Shown piece by piece: positions 8,052-15,939 of a DNA stretch of 16,527 nt; the stretch's first letter is position 1, and each line of letters begins with the position of its first letter. The notes under the pieces are model-generated. The model was given only the letters and a program-made list of their open reading frames with translations. It ran no database searches and had not been told where the DNA came from. The position numbers were made by a program, and so were the translations under genes. Where the stretch lies: the NCBI GenBank assembly GCA_937871605.1, contig CALMRM010000293.1, positions 22,287 to 38,813 of the forward strand. Reading direction: 5' to 3'. The DNA comes from an uncultured Terriglobus sp. (GTDB taxonomy: Bacteria > Acidobacteriota > Terriglobia > Terriglobales > Acidobacteriaceae).

Positions 8052-8226
8052 GGCAACTCCCTGACTGGCTGAATCAAATCTCTTGAACTGTGGGTGTCTT
8101 GCCTGGGCCGCGCATCGCGAGCCGCAGGTTCTGCGACGGCAGGCGACAGGTTACCCCGCCCGGCTGCCCTCCTACCCCGGCGGACGCAGCTACACGTGTC
8201 GCGGCAGGAAACCTCGGAACCCTTCT

Positions 8227-8255
8227 ACTGTAGCAATCACGTGAGAGCGGGTCAA
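8227..8255 (-). promoter_or_regulatory. Candidate promoter of the str operon
   Basis: On the minus strand TTGACC (8255-8250, 5/6) and TACAGT (8232-8227, 4/6) are separated by exactly 17 bp, directly after the end of the upstream methyltransferase remnant. A second, weaker pair lies just upstream: TTGTCT (8293-8288), 16 bp, TATTCT (8271-8266). A short palindrome, GTCTGGACCAGAC (8274-8286), occupies the spacer of that second pair. Confidence 0.6.
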
Positions 8256-8262
8256 CAGCTGA

Positions 8263-8851
8263 TCAAGAATAGGGTCTGGACCAGACAAGACAATAACGGA
8301 AAAGGAAAAGTAGTCTTCGCTGGATGAGTACACCGGGAAGCAACTGAGTAGCCGCTTGCCGGATGTCTGAGAGTGTTGTTTCAGGTGGGCAGACAGGCGC
8401 ATTCACGTCGGACATACCACGCATGCTTCGCAGCGCATAACTTGCAATCAGGCCCGCTGCCGCATACAGCCGGTCCAGGGTGCCCTGACTGCGATACAGG
8501 CCAATGACCACCAGCACTCCACCTGGACGCACCAGGCTGCTAAGCCGTACAAGACCTGGTACTAGCGGTAGGTGGTGAAGCGTCGCCACCGCCGCCACAC
8601 AGTCAAAGCTGGCGGGCTCCAGCGCACATGTCAGCAAGTCTCCTGCGATAAACCTGACGTTTGCCTTGCTGCATCGGCAGATTCCATCGACAGTATCCAA
8701 TGCAGTTACTCTGTCATACAGCCCAGCCAGTCGGGCACGCCAGCAAGCCTGTGCCGCAACCCACGTCCAGTGCCGTGCGGCGTGTACGCGGCGCCGCCGC
8801 CAAGACCGCGTCGTAGTACTGAATGCTGTGGTTCCACTCCGCCTGTTTCAC
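8263..8851 (-). pseudogene. Frameshifted class I SAM-dependent methyltransferase
   Basis: The N-terminal frame starts at GTG 8851 (AGGA 6 nt upstream) and encodes MKQAEWNHSIQYYDAVL... and the SAM-binding motif ALDVGCGTGLLA. It then leaves the family pattern and stops at TGA 8716-8714. The rest continues in a neighbouring frame: RARLAGLYDRVTALD, then FIAGDLL, a methyltransferase motif FDCVAAVATLHHLPL, LVRPGGVLVVIGLYR, and the C-terminus FRYCLVWSRP. The switch is near 8733-8741. Total length is 589 nt, one more than 196 codons, so a single-base insertion (or two-base loss) explains it. Without the shift it would be a complete protein of about 195 residues; its substrate is unknown. It could be a true pseudogene, a sequencing error or, less likely, recoding. 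It lies immediately upstream of the str promoter on the same strand. Confidence 0.8.
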
Positions 8852-8885
8852 TCGTGTTCCTAACTACTCAACGTCAGATTAGTCT

Positions 8886-8913
8886 TTGAACGAGTTGGAG
8901 ACCGGTACAGAAT
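8886..8913 (+). promoter_or_regulatory. Weak candidate promoter of the S9 peptidase gene
   Basis: TTGAAC (8886-8891, 4/6) and CAGAAT (8908-8913, 4/6) are 16 bp apart, upstream of the ATG at 8931. The 79-bp spacer also separates the divergent methyltransferase remnant. It is the best match in the spacer but not strong. Confidence 0.3.
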
Positions 8914-8930
8914 CCTGCTAGCGTTCCACT

Positions 8931-11015
8931 ATGCGCTCTTCCGCCCTATCCGCCGCCCTTCTGGCCGCCGCAAGCCTTCCGCTCGCCTGCATCGCGCAGC
9001 GCCCTGGCTCTGACACCACCAACGTCTTCACGCCGGAGATGAAGATGTTCGACCACCCGGACCCGCGTATCGCGGAGTTCGAGCAGGCGGAGCGCGGCGG
9101 CACGCCCACACGCGGTCTGGGCGCGGTGGAGCTGTCGCCGGACGGCAAGGAAATCGCCTGGATGGTGGCCCCTGCCGCCACTTCCGGTGCAGTGGGCGGT
9201 GCCAGACGCGGCGGCGGCGGTATGGAGCTCCACATCAGCCCGGCGAACGCGCCGGAGAACAACAGCCCCGCCATCACCGCCGGGCAAGGCTGCAGCAGCA
9301 ACGCACCACGCTGGTCGCCGGACGGTAAAACGCTGGCCTTTGTAGGCACCTGCGCGGACCACCAGCCGCAGCTCTACCTGCGCGAGGCAGGTGGCACGGT
9401 CAAGCAGCTGACCCACATCAAGGGCACCATGACGTCGCCGGATTGGGCACCGGACGGCAGCAGCATCGCCTTCCTCTACGTGGAGAACGCCACCCGCTCT
9501 GCCGGCGCATTAGCCGCCATGAAGCCACCCGCCGGTGTCGTGGGTCAGGACGGCGTGGAGATCCAGTGGGTGGCCGCAGCTAACACTACGTCCGGCGACG
9601 TTTCCGTACTGACGCCCAAAACTCTGCACGCCTACGAGTTCGATTGGGCGCCCGACTCGAAGCACCTCGCCTTCGTTGCTGCCAACCCGCCGGGCGAAAA
9701 CACCTGGTGGATCGCCCAGATGTACACCATGCCCACCGGCCAGCCCGACGCGGCCAAGAGCATCCTGAACCCGGCAACCACGGGCGGCAGCCTGCATGGC
9801 CTGCAGATTGCCGTGCCGCGCTACTCGACCGACGGCAAGAACATCGCCTTCATCGGCGGCCTGATGAGCGACCAGGGCTCCACCGGCGGCGACATCTACC
9901 TCATGGGCGCGGACGGCAGCGGTCTGCAGAACCTGACGCCGGGCCGCAAGTCCACACCCGTCTACCTGGCCTGGGCGGACGCGGACCACATCCTCTTCAG
10001 TGAAGACCAGCCCGGCAGATCGCACCTGGGCGTGCTGGGCACCAATGGCAAGGAACTGATCTCCGCCTGGACGGAACCGCAGTCCATCGGCAACGGGCGT
10101 GCGTCCCTGTCATTCGCCTTTTCGCCCGCGGCGAAGAAGATCGCCTTCAACTCCGCTGGCCCCGACAAGGCGGCGGAGGTCTATGTCGGCGACATTCACG
10201 GCGTACACGCGGTCACCAACCTGAACGAGCACGCCACACCGGCCAAGTCTAAGATGGTTTCCCTGGAGTGGACAGACGACAGCTACAAAGTGCAGGGCTG
10301 GCTGACGCTGCCGGAGAACAACGAAATCATCAAGAAGTATCAGATCATATTCAGAGTGAAAGGCGGCCCCTCGGCTGAGGTGGGCCCGGCAGCGGCAGGT
10401 GGCGGTAACGCGCTGTGGGCGCATTTAGGCTACTTTGTCTTGGCGGCCAACCCGCGGGGCTCGTTCGGCCAGGGCGAGGCCTTTGTGCAGGCCAACCGCA
10501 AGGATTTCGGCTACGGTGACCTGCGCGACATCCTGAAAGGTGTAGACGCGGCAGAGGCGAAGTACTCCATCGACGACAAGCGCATTGGCCTCACGGGCTG
10601 GAGTTACGGCGGCTTTATGAGCATGTTCGCCGTCACGCAGACGCACCGCTTCCGCGCGGCCGTGGCGGGTGCGGGTATCAGCGACTGGCTCAGCTACTAC
10701 GGCGAAAACAGCATCGACCAGTGGATGGTGCCCTTCTTCGGCGGCACCGTGTACGACGACCCGGCCGTGTACGCGAAGAGTTCCGCCATTAACTTCATCA
10801 AGGATGTGACGACGCCGGAACTGATCTTGGTGGGCGACCGCGACGGCGAGTGCCCTGCTCCGCAGAGCTACGAAATGTGGCATGCGTTGAAGGCGCTCGG
10901 CGTCAAGACAGAGTTGGTGGTCTACCCCAACGAGGGCCACGGCTTCGTGAACCCCATGCACAACCAGGACCGCACCGCACGCAGTGTGGCGTGGTTTGAA
11001 GACAACATGAAGTAG
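8931..11015 (+). CDS. Exported S9-family (prolyl oligopeptidase-like) serine peptidase
   Basis: Predicted exported serine peptidase of 694 residues, cleaving peptides in the periplasm or outside the cell; substrate not predictable. A signal peptide (MRSSALSAALLAAASLPLAC...) ends near residue 20-25. The Cys there is not in a proper lipobox (P at -3). Residues about 50-430 form a beta-propeller of WD40-like/TolB-like repeats: LSPDGKEIAWM, APRWSPDGKTLAFVG, PDWAPDGSSIAFLY, FDWAPDSKHLAFV and PRYSTDGKNIAFIGG. The C-terminal alpha/beta-hydrolase domain has nucleophile Ser558 in GWSYGGFM, Asp638 in GDRDGECP and His670 in NEGHGF, a complete triad. The ATG at 8931 lacks a nearby Shine-Dalgarno (GGAG is about 31 nt away) but gives the complete signal peptide. 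A convergent thioredoxin-fold gene follows, separated by a repeat element. Confidence 0.92.
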   Translation: MRSSALSAALLAAASLPLACIAQRPGSDTTNVFTPEMKMFDHPDPRIAEFEQAERGGTPTRGLGAVELSPDGKEIAWMVAPAATSGAVGGARRGGGGMELHISPANAPENNSPAITAGQGCSSNAPRWSPDGKTLAFVGTCADHQPQLYLREAGGTVKQLTHIKGTMTSPDWAPDGSSIAFLYVENATRSAGALAAMKPPAGVVGQDGVEIQWVAAANTTSGDVSVLTPKTLHAYEFDWAPDSKHLAFVAANPPGENTWWIAQMYTMPTGQPDAAKSILNPATTGGSLHGLQIAVPRYSTDGKNIAFIGGLMSDQGSTGGDIYLMGADGSGLQNLTPGRKSTPVYLAWADADHILFSEDQPGRSHLGVLGTNGKELISAWTEPQSIGNGRASLSFAFSPAAKKIAFNSAGPDKAAEVYVGDIHGVHAVTNLNEHATPAKSKMVSLEWTDDSYKVQGWLTLPENNEIIKKYQIIFRVKGGPSAEVGPAAAGGGNALWAHLGYFVLAANPRGSFGQGEAFVQANRKDFGYGDLRDILKGVDAAEAKYSIDDKRIGLTGWSYGGFMSMFAVTQTHRFRAAVAGAGISDWLSYYGENSIDQWMVPFFGGTVYDDPAVYAKSSAINFIKDVTTPELILVGDRDGECPAPQSYEMWHALKALGVKTELVVYPNEGHGFVNPMHNQDRTARSVAWFEDNMK

Positions 11016-11039
11016 GAGTTACCTGACACACCACGGTGT

Positions 11040-11169
11040 CATCCTGAGCAAAGCTATGTATCCCTTGGACGTTATGGTAAGCACCGCAGCCCTGAGCTTT
11101 CTCACACGGAAGCCCAGAGCTGCATGCGTCTGACTAGCAGTGTGGAGATCCTTCGCTGCGCTCAGGATG
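11040..11169. mobile_element. REP/MITE-like element, about 130 bp
   Basis: CATCCTGAGC (11040-11049) and its inverted copy GCTCAGGATG (11160-11169) bound a 130-bp non-coding stretch. Inside is a second imperfect inverted repeat, GCAGCCCTGAGCTTTC with GAAGCCCAGAGCTGC. The right end (GGAGATCCTTCGCTGCGCTC) belongs to the same style as the 129-bp element near 4442-4570. It fills the convergent spacer between the peptidase and the thioredoxin-fold gene and might also act as a terminator. Its boundaries are inferred from the terminal repeats only. Confidence 0.6.
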
Positions 11170-11176
11170 CGCAAGA

Positions 11177-11824
11177 TCAGGAATCAGCCTCACGCCATTT
11201 GATGTTGCAGCCCAGGCTTGGTATCTGCGGGTCTACCGGTGGCTTGCCCTTAAACAGTGCGTCGAAGGCGGCACGCAGGTCGGCACCGTGCGCGGCCTGG
11301 TGGACGCGCTCATCCTTCACCACTCCGCTCTTCGCATCGCTCTCACGGTAGGGTCGCGTCGCGTCGAACTGCGCGTGGTAGACCAGCTTGAACTCCGTGT
11401 CGAAGAGGTACAGATCCGGCGTGCAGGCCGCGTAGAACTCGCGCGCAGTCTCCTGCGACGGATCGTGCAGGTACGGCACGCCACCGTCACCGATGCCCGG
11501 CCAGCCCAGCCGCTCCGCCTGCGCACGCATGTACTCCGGCGCGTCCTCCGGCACGATGCTTGCGTCGTTGGAGCAGATGGCGACCGCCGCGATGCGGTCC
11601 GCATACTCCTTCAGCAACGCGGAGATAGCGTCTTCCATGTGCTGTACGAACGGACAGTGCACGCTAAGAAAGGCGACCAGCAGCCCCCTGCGCTCGGACT
11701 GATCGTCCACGCCACCGAAGACATCGTCGCGGCCCAGCGCCTTGCCGGTCACCACGTCCGTCAGTTCGAAGGCGGGGCATATGCTGCCGAGCGGTAAATC
11801 CTGGTTAGAAGGTGTTCTGGCCAT
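11177..11824 (-). CDS. Thioredoxin-fold (AhpC/TSA-like) redox protein
   Basis: A 215-residue cytoplasmic protein of the thioredoxin/peroxiredoxin-like superfamily, probably a thiol-dependent reductase or peroxidase; the exact activity is unknown. The fold shows in GSICPAFELTDVVTGK near 13-28, LLVAFLSVHCPFVQHME (48-64), VAICSNDASIVPED (81-94), and the cis-proline-like region GVPYLHD with CTPDLYLFD at 134-142. It ends with GCNIKW (205-210), typical of one widespread subfamily. The active-site region has a single Cys57 (HCPF), not CxxC; other cysteines are 16, 84, 134 and 206. The ATG at 11824 has AGGAG only 2 nt upstream, a tight spacing. No signal peptide. It diverges from the VOC-RibH gene with only 47 bp between the start codons. 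Confidence 0.85.
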   Translation of the reverse strand: MARTPSNQDLPLGSICPAFELTDVVTGKALGRDDVFGGVDDQSERRGLLVAFLSVHCPFVQHMEDAISALLKEYADRIAAVAICSNDASIVPEDAPEYMRAQAERLGWPGIGDGGVPYLHDPSQETAREFYAACTPDLYLFDTEFKLVYHAQFDATRPYRESDAKSGVVKDERVHQAAHGADLRAAFDALFKGKPPVDPQIPSLGCNIKWREADS

Positions 11825-11871
11825 GTCTCCTGAGATGCGAGAGTGCCGTGGGTGGCACGTACACTGGAAGC

Positions 11872-12846
11872 ATGATTAAGGGTTTGACAGTCGTGAAGCC
11901 GGTGCCTTCGGCTGCGGCGTGGGAGCGCCTTTCGGCGCTGTTTTCAGCATTGGGGTTCGAGCCTGGCAGGGGCTGGAGTGACGACCAGGGCAAGGGTGCC
12001 CCGTTCCTTGCACCACTGGGAAATACGGAGTTCGTAACTGGCCGCGCGCCTGCCGTGCCGGAATTGCTGGTGGAAGTGACGCACCTAGATACCGTGCGCG
12101 ACGTTGTCAGCCGCTGGCTGCAGGCCGAGGTGCGCACGGAAGATCTGTCGAGCCGCATTGGCGAGATCCAAGACACGCACTGGAAGAGCCGCATGTTTAC
12201 GGCAACGCTCGCCGAAGGCCTCGAGTTCGGCTTCTGGGAGCGCACCGATGTGCTGGCAGGCGTGCCTGTGGCGCTGGAGGGCGATTTGTCCGCCGACGGT
12301 ATGCGCTTCGGCATCGTGGTCGCGCGCTGGAACGCCGTCATCACCGATCGGCTGCTGCAGGGCGCGCTCGACTGCATCCTGCGCTCGGGCGGCAAGCGCG
12401 CGGACACGGACATCGTCCGCGTCTCCGGCGCGTGGGAGGTGCCTGCGGCGGCCCGCATGATGGCTGACCTGACGAACGGCAACGGTGGCCGCAAGTACGA
12501 CGCCATCATTACCCTGGGCTGCCTCTTGCGTGGCGAAACAGCGCACTATGAGGCCATCTACAACGAAGCCGCGCGCGGCATCGGCCAGAGCCAGCAGGAC
12601 ACCGGCGTGCCCCACGCCTTCGGCGTACTAACCTGCGAAACGCTGGAGCAGGCGTTGAACCGCGCCGGTGTGAAGGCAGGCAACAAGGGTTTTGAGGCGG
12701 CGTCGGCGGCCATCGAGATGGTGAGCATTGCACGCAAGCTGGGGCATGGCGCAGCTGATCAGCACGCTGGAAGCGGCCCGGCTGCGGCAGACGCTGTGAA
12801 CGCAGAGATCGCGGCCTTTTCTCAACGGGAAGCGGGTGCGCAATGA
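11872..12846 (+). CDS. ribH: VOC-like domain fused to 6,7-dimethyl-8-ribityllumazine synthase
   Basis: Lumazine synthase condenses 5-amino-6-ribitylamino-uracil with 3,4-dihydroxy-2-butanone 4-phosphate, the penultimate riboflavin step. The 324-residue product is about twice the usual length. Residues 1-124 resemble a glyoxalase/VOC unit (MIKGLTVVKPVPS, FLAPLGNTEFVTG, VEVTHLDTVRDVVSRW, final strand MFTATLAEGLEFGFWE). Residues about 144-305 are RibH: FGIVVARWN (riboflavin-site aromatic), SGAWEVP, YDAIITLGCLLRGETAHYE with catalytic His225, PHAFGVLTCETLEQA and AGNKGFEAA. A polar tail of about 25 residues follows. ATG 11872 is preferred because MIKGLTVVKP starts the first strand; an upstream ATG (11812) would overlap the divergent gene. 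The Shine-Dalgarno is poor; a TACACT box at 11860-11865 could place the transcript start on the ATG. It overlaps nusB by 4 bp. Confidence 0.9.
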   Translation: MIKGLTVVKPVPSAAAWERLSALFSALGFEPGRGWSDDQGKGAPFLAPLGNTEFVTGRAPAVPELLVEVTHLDTVRDVVSRWLQAEVRTEDLSSRIGEIQDTHWKSRMFTATLAEGLEFGFWERTDVLAGVPVALEGDLSADGMRFGIVVARWNAVITDRLLQGALDCILRSGGKRADTDIVRVSGAWEVPAAARMMADLTNGNGGRKYDAIITLGCLLRGETAHYEAIYNEAARGIGQSQQDTGVPHAFGVLTCETLEQALNRAGVKAGNKGFEAASAAIEMVSIARKLGHGAADQHAGSGPAAADAVNAEIAAFSQREAGAQ

Positions 12847-13286
12847 GCGGCACACGGCGTAAAGCGCGTGAGATGGCGATGCAGATGCTCTACCAGTCGG
12901 ACCTGGGTAAGCAGACCGCCAATGAGGTGCGCCGTGTCTTTTGGAAGAGCCGCACCGACGATGACGGCCAAGCCACGGTGGACCTGGAGACGCAGAGCTT
13001 CGCCGAGGATCTGTTCCGCATTGCCATGGAGCGCTCCGACGAGGTGGACGACCTGATCGAGCAGCATGCCAAAAACTGGCGGCTGCACCGCATGGCCGCG
13101 GTCGACCGCAATCTCCTGCGCATGGCAGTGGCGGAGTTCATCGGCTTCAAGGGTACGCCGCACCCTATCGTCATCAATGAGGCACTGGAGATTGGCCGCC
13201 GCTACGCCGCACCTGAGAGCATCAACTTCCTCAACGGCGTGCTCGATGCCATCTCGCGGAGTGTGCTGGAGAAGCGCCTGGCGTAG
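12843..13286 (+). CDS. nusB: Transcription antitermination factor NusB
   Basis: Encodes NusB, which binds boxA RNA together with S10 (NusE) to allow processive rRNA transcription. The 147-residue all-helical protein has the family start RRKAREMAMQMLYQSDL, the central NWRLHRMAAVDRNLLRMAVAE (about 77-97) and the conserved end PIVINEALEIGRRYAAPESINFLNGVLDAI. Its ATG overlaps the ribH stop as ATGA, so the two are cotranscribed and probably translationally coupled; ribH-nusB is a widespread gene pair. A strong hairpin terminator follows 20 bp after the stop. Its partner gene rpsJ lies near the left end of the window. Confidence 0.96.
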   Translation: MSGTRRKAREMAMQMLYQSDLGKQTANEVRRVFWKSRTDDDGQATVDLETQSFAEDLFRIAMERSDEVDDLIEQHAKNWRLHRMAAVDRNLLRMAVAEFIGFKGTPHPIVINEALEIGRRYAAPESINFLNGVLDAISRSVLEKRLA

Positions 13287-13306
13287 AGCTCACCAGGCGA
13301 GAACAA

Positions 13307-13347
13307 AGCGGCGGACAGCCCTAGACTGTCCGCCGCTCTGTTGTGTT
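13307..13347. terminator. Terminator of ribH-nusB, probably bidirectional
   Basis: A perfect 12-bp stem, AGCGGCGGACAG / CTGTCCGCCGCT (13307-13318, 13326-13337), has a 7-nt loop and is followed by CTGTTGTGTT. On the minus strand it lies just beyond the stop of the large lipoprotein gene and is followed by TTGTTCTCG, so it may serve both convergent genes. Confidence 0.85.
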
Positions 13348-13352
13348 GCAGC

Positions 13353-15761
13353 TTAGTTGTTCGTGACGTTGCGGGGGTATTGCACCAGCAGGTTGGGCGT
13401 GGCAAACGTCGCGCCACTATTGCTGGGCAGCTTGGGTGCCAGCTGGCTACCGTCGGTCAGGGTACTGCGGGTAATGATGTGCACCTGATTGTCGCCCGAC
13501 GTGCCGGTGAAGAAGAACTTGTTGTCCTGCGAGAATACGCCCGTCACCGGGGCTGTGGCACCCGTTGTCAGGGTCACGTTCTGCACAGTGCCAGCGCCGT
13601 TGCTGCCGGGAGTGTAGCTCGGCAGTAGCGCCCCGGTGGAGGCGGCGCTGGTGGTCGGCAGATAGGTCGCGAAGGCAATCGTCGAGTCCGACGCGGGAAA
13701 CAGGCCGGTCACACTGGTCGTGATGACGTTGGTCAGCGCAGCCGTATTTACGACAGTGCCAAATCTCGGTACATAGCCGTAGGTAGCCGCTGAGAGATCC
13801 TCTGGGCAGTCTCCGTTCGGCAAAGTTCCATTGAAGGTGGCTACTCCCGGTGAGCGAGAGATGGTCCCGTCCGCAGCTGTGGTTATGACATCTCGAGCAG
13901 AGACGGACCCCGCAAAGGTGAGGTCGTTCACAATGGGTGTGCCACCGCTCGCGGGCAGTCGCACATCTAGCACATGCCGTCCATCGTTGGTCGCGGTGAT
14001 GCGGTCGCCTACTGCCGCGGCCACCGTGGTGCTGGACGCCTGGGGATAAAAGATCGTCGGCGTCACGTTGCTGTTCGCGCAGTACGAGCGGCCGTTGACA
14101 GCGGTGTTGCCACCCACAAAGGCACCCACAGCCGGCACAGCCACCACCACATCGTTTGCGCCCGTGGCAGACAGGTCGTAGCTCTGCCAGCTGGTAAAGG
14201 CTGAGTACACCAGCAGGTGGTTGTCAGCTGTGGTCACGTACAGCGTGGTTCCGTCTGGCGTAAAGGCTGCGCGCGTACCCACGCCGCCAAACGTGGTCGT
14301 CACGGCCGGCGTTCCGCTGTTGTACAGCGTGATGGTCTGGCGGCTGGGGTCAGAGATGACCACCGTATTGCTGTCTGGAGACACCGCCAGCACCGTACCC
14401 TGCAGAGCAACGTTCGTGGAGGTGACCGTGTTGCTGCCCGTCGCAAACGTCATCAGCGCCTGGGGCGATCCCATGAAGATCGTCGCTCCATTCTGCGAAA
14501 TGATCATGGAGTTCGGCGTGTACGGCAGCCGCGTGGGCGAAGGCACCACACCGGTCGTCAAGTCTACCGGCACCAGGTAAATGGAGTCTGTGCTGCCAAT
14601 CCATAGCCGCGTGCTGTTGCTGCCGGGCGTGGTGGACACAATGGTGTTCGAACTAACGGGCTTACCCGTGCCCTGCAGCCCCACGTTGCCGTACGGTGAT
14701 GGATTGCAGGTCGGCGGCAGGCAGAACGCCGTGACCGCTGCGCCACCCGGGAACACCGGTGTAATGCCGGTGGACGAGGCAGGCACCGCAATGGGATTGG
14801 TCGAGTTAAAGGTCAGCGCCAGGCCCGTGATCAGGGCACCCTGGGTATCCGTCACCGTCGCGGTGAAGGGCTCCGTATTGTTGGGATTCACCGTCACCAC
14901 GCCGTTGGCCGTGTTCGGCGTCGTGATGACGATGCTCCTGGGTGGGCACACCGAAATCAGGCCCGCTGTCGAGGTCGAGTTTGCGATCGTCGCCGTCACC
15001 ACCGTCGTGCCGGGGGCCAGCGCCGTGGCTACGCCGCTGGTGTTCTCAATGGTGACCAGGCCGGCGGTTTGCGCGGCAAACGTTGCATGCCCGGCGCTGT
15101 AGGTGATGTTTGAGGATCCCGCGAAGAACCGCGCCACCAGCTGGCGGCTTTGATTGAACGAAATGCAGGTGTTCGGCACGTACGGCGCTGCCGTGGTGGT
15201 GGCCGTGGCCGTGTACTGCGGGCAGTTACTCGCCGGGTCATTGTTGCAGTCGGTAGACGCAGACCCCAGGCTGATGGCGGTGATCTGCGGATGCACGTAC
15301 ACCAGCACCTTGTTGCTGTTCGCTCCGCTTCCCGCCGCCGTCAGCACAGCGATACCCGCCTGCCCGGTCGAGGTGCAAAACGAGTAGTCCGGCACGCCAG
15401 ACGCGTTGTTCCGATTCCACTGACCCGCGCACAGTGCGCCTGTGGTGGGGTTCACATCCGCCACCGCAATCGCATTGGGATTGTTGGGATCGGTGGTGCT
15501 GTATTTGTAGCTCGCGACCGTAACAGTGTTGTTTTGGCAATCCACCGCGGTCGGCGTGGTGACAGACGCCGTTTGCGAAAAGCCCAAGCTCAGGCCGCCC
15601 ACGGTGGGCTGCAGCGTGATGCTCTGTGCCTGGCCGATCAGCGGACCGTTTGCGCCGTTGCAATACCGGCTAGTGCTTGTGCCCTTGGAGCAGCCGGAAA
15701 TGGACATGCCCGCCGGCAGAGCGCACACAAAAAACAGAACAACGAGGAGAATACGGCGCAA
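13353..15761 (-). CDS. Large lipoprotein with Ig-like region and beta-propeller
   Basis: Predicted exported lipoprotein of 802 residues, function unknown. The signal peptide MRRILLVVLFFVCALPAG leads to lipobox ISGC with Cys24. The first half, rich in Ser/Thr/Asn/Ala, has Ig-like (Big-type) stretches such as GLVTIENTSGVATALAPGTTVVTA and EPFTATVTDTQGALITGLALTFNSTNP, with a number of cysteines that could pair. The second half has propeller-type repeats: LWIGSTDSIYLVPVD, NSMIISQNGATIFMG, VLAVSPDSNTVVISD and AAFTPDGTTLYVTTAD. The start codon is TTG at 15761-15759, supported by GGGGAGG 6 nt upstream; no ATG gives a complete signal peptide. The plan resembles the IPT/TIG lipoprotein at 1027, but the domains differ. 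It converges on nusB. Confidence 0.85.
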   Translation of the reverse strand: MRRILLVVLFFVCALPAGMSISGCSKGTSTSRYCNGANGPLIGQAQSITLQPTVGGLSLGFSQTASVTTPTAVDCQNNTVTVASYKYSTTDPNNPNAIAVADVNPTTGALCAGQWNRNNASGVPDYSFCTSTGQAGIAVLTAAGSGANSNKVLVYVHPQITAISLGSASTDCNNDPASNCPQYTATATTTAAPYVPNTCISFNQSRQLVARFFAGSSNITYSAGHATFAAQTAGLVTIENTSGVATALAPGTTVVTATIANSTSTAGLISVCPPRSIVITTPNTANGVVTVNPNNTEPFTATVTDTQGALITGLALTFNSTNPIAVPASSTGITPVFPGGAAVTAFCLPPTCNPSPYGNVGLQGTGKPVSSNTIVSTTPGSNSTRLWIGSTDSIYLVPVDLTTGVVPSPTRLPYTPNSMIISQNGATIFMGSPQALMTFATGSNTVTSTNVALQGTVLAVSPDSNTVVISDPSRQTITLYNSGTPAVTTTFGGVGTRAAFTPDGTTLYVTTADNHLLVYSAFTSWQSYDLSATGANDVVVAVPAVGAFVGGNTAVNGRSYCANSNVTPTIFYPQASSTTVAAAVGDRITATNDGRHVLDVRLPASGGTPIVNDLTFAGSVSARDVITTAADGTISRSPGVATFNGTLPNGDCPEDLSAATYGYVPRFGTVVNTAALTNVITTSVTGLFPASDSTIAFATYLPTTSAASTGALLPSYTPGSNGAGTVQNVTLTTGATAPVTGVFSQDNKFFFTGTSGDNQVHIITRSTLTDGSQLAPKLPSNSGATFATPNLLVQYPRNVTNN

Positions 15762-15939
15762 AGCAAACCTCCCCGCAGCGTCGCCAGTGGCGGCAATGCG
15801 GTCTCTACAGTGGACGGCATCCGCCCAAAATCAAGTACAAGTAAGTGTAACCGAGCGCCCCTTGGCAAGCACCGCCCCCGTGCCTCGGGACCGCCAGCGG
15901 TTCTTTCCAGTCCTGTTATCCTCAGCGGGCGGCGTCAGC

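Noticed and set aside
8074..8115. 13-residue open frame in the rpsL leader (MRGPGKTPTVQEI)
   Set aside because: No Shine-Dalgarno, no attenuator hairpin with a U-tract after it, and a length easily reached by chance.
11024..11041. TGACAC/GTGTCA hairpin as terminator of the peptidase gene
   Set aside because: Only a 6-bp stem, no T-tract, and it overlaps the start of the repeat element.
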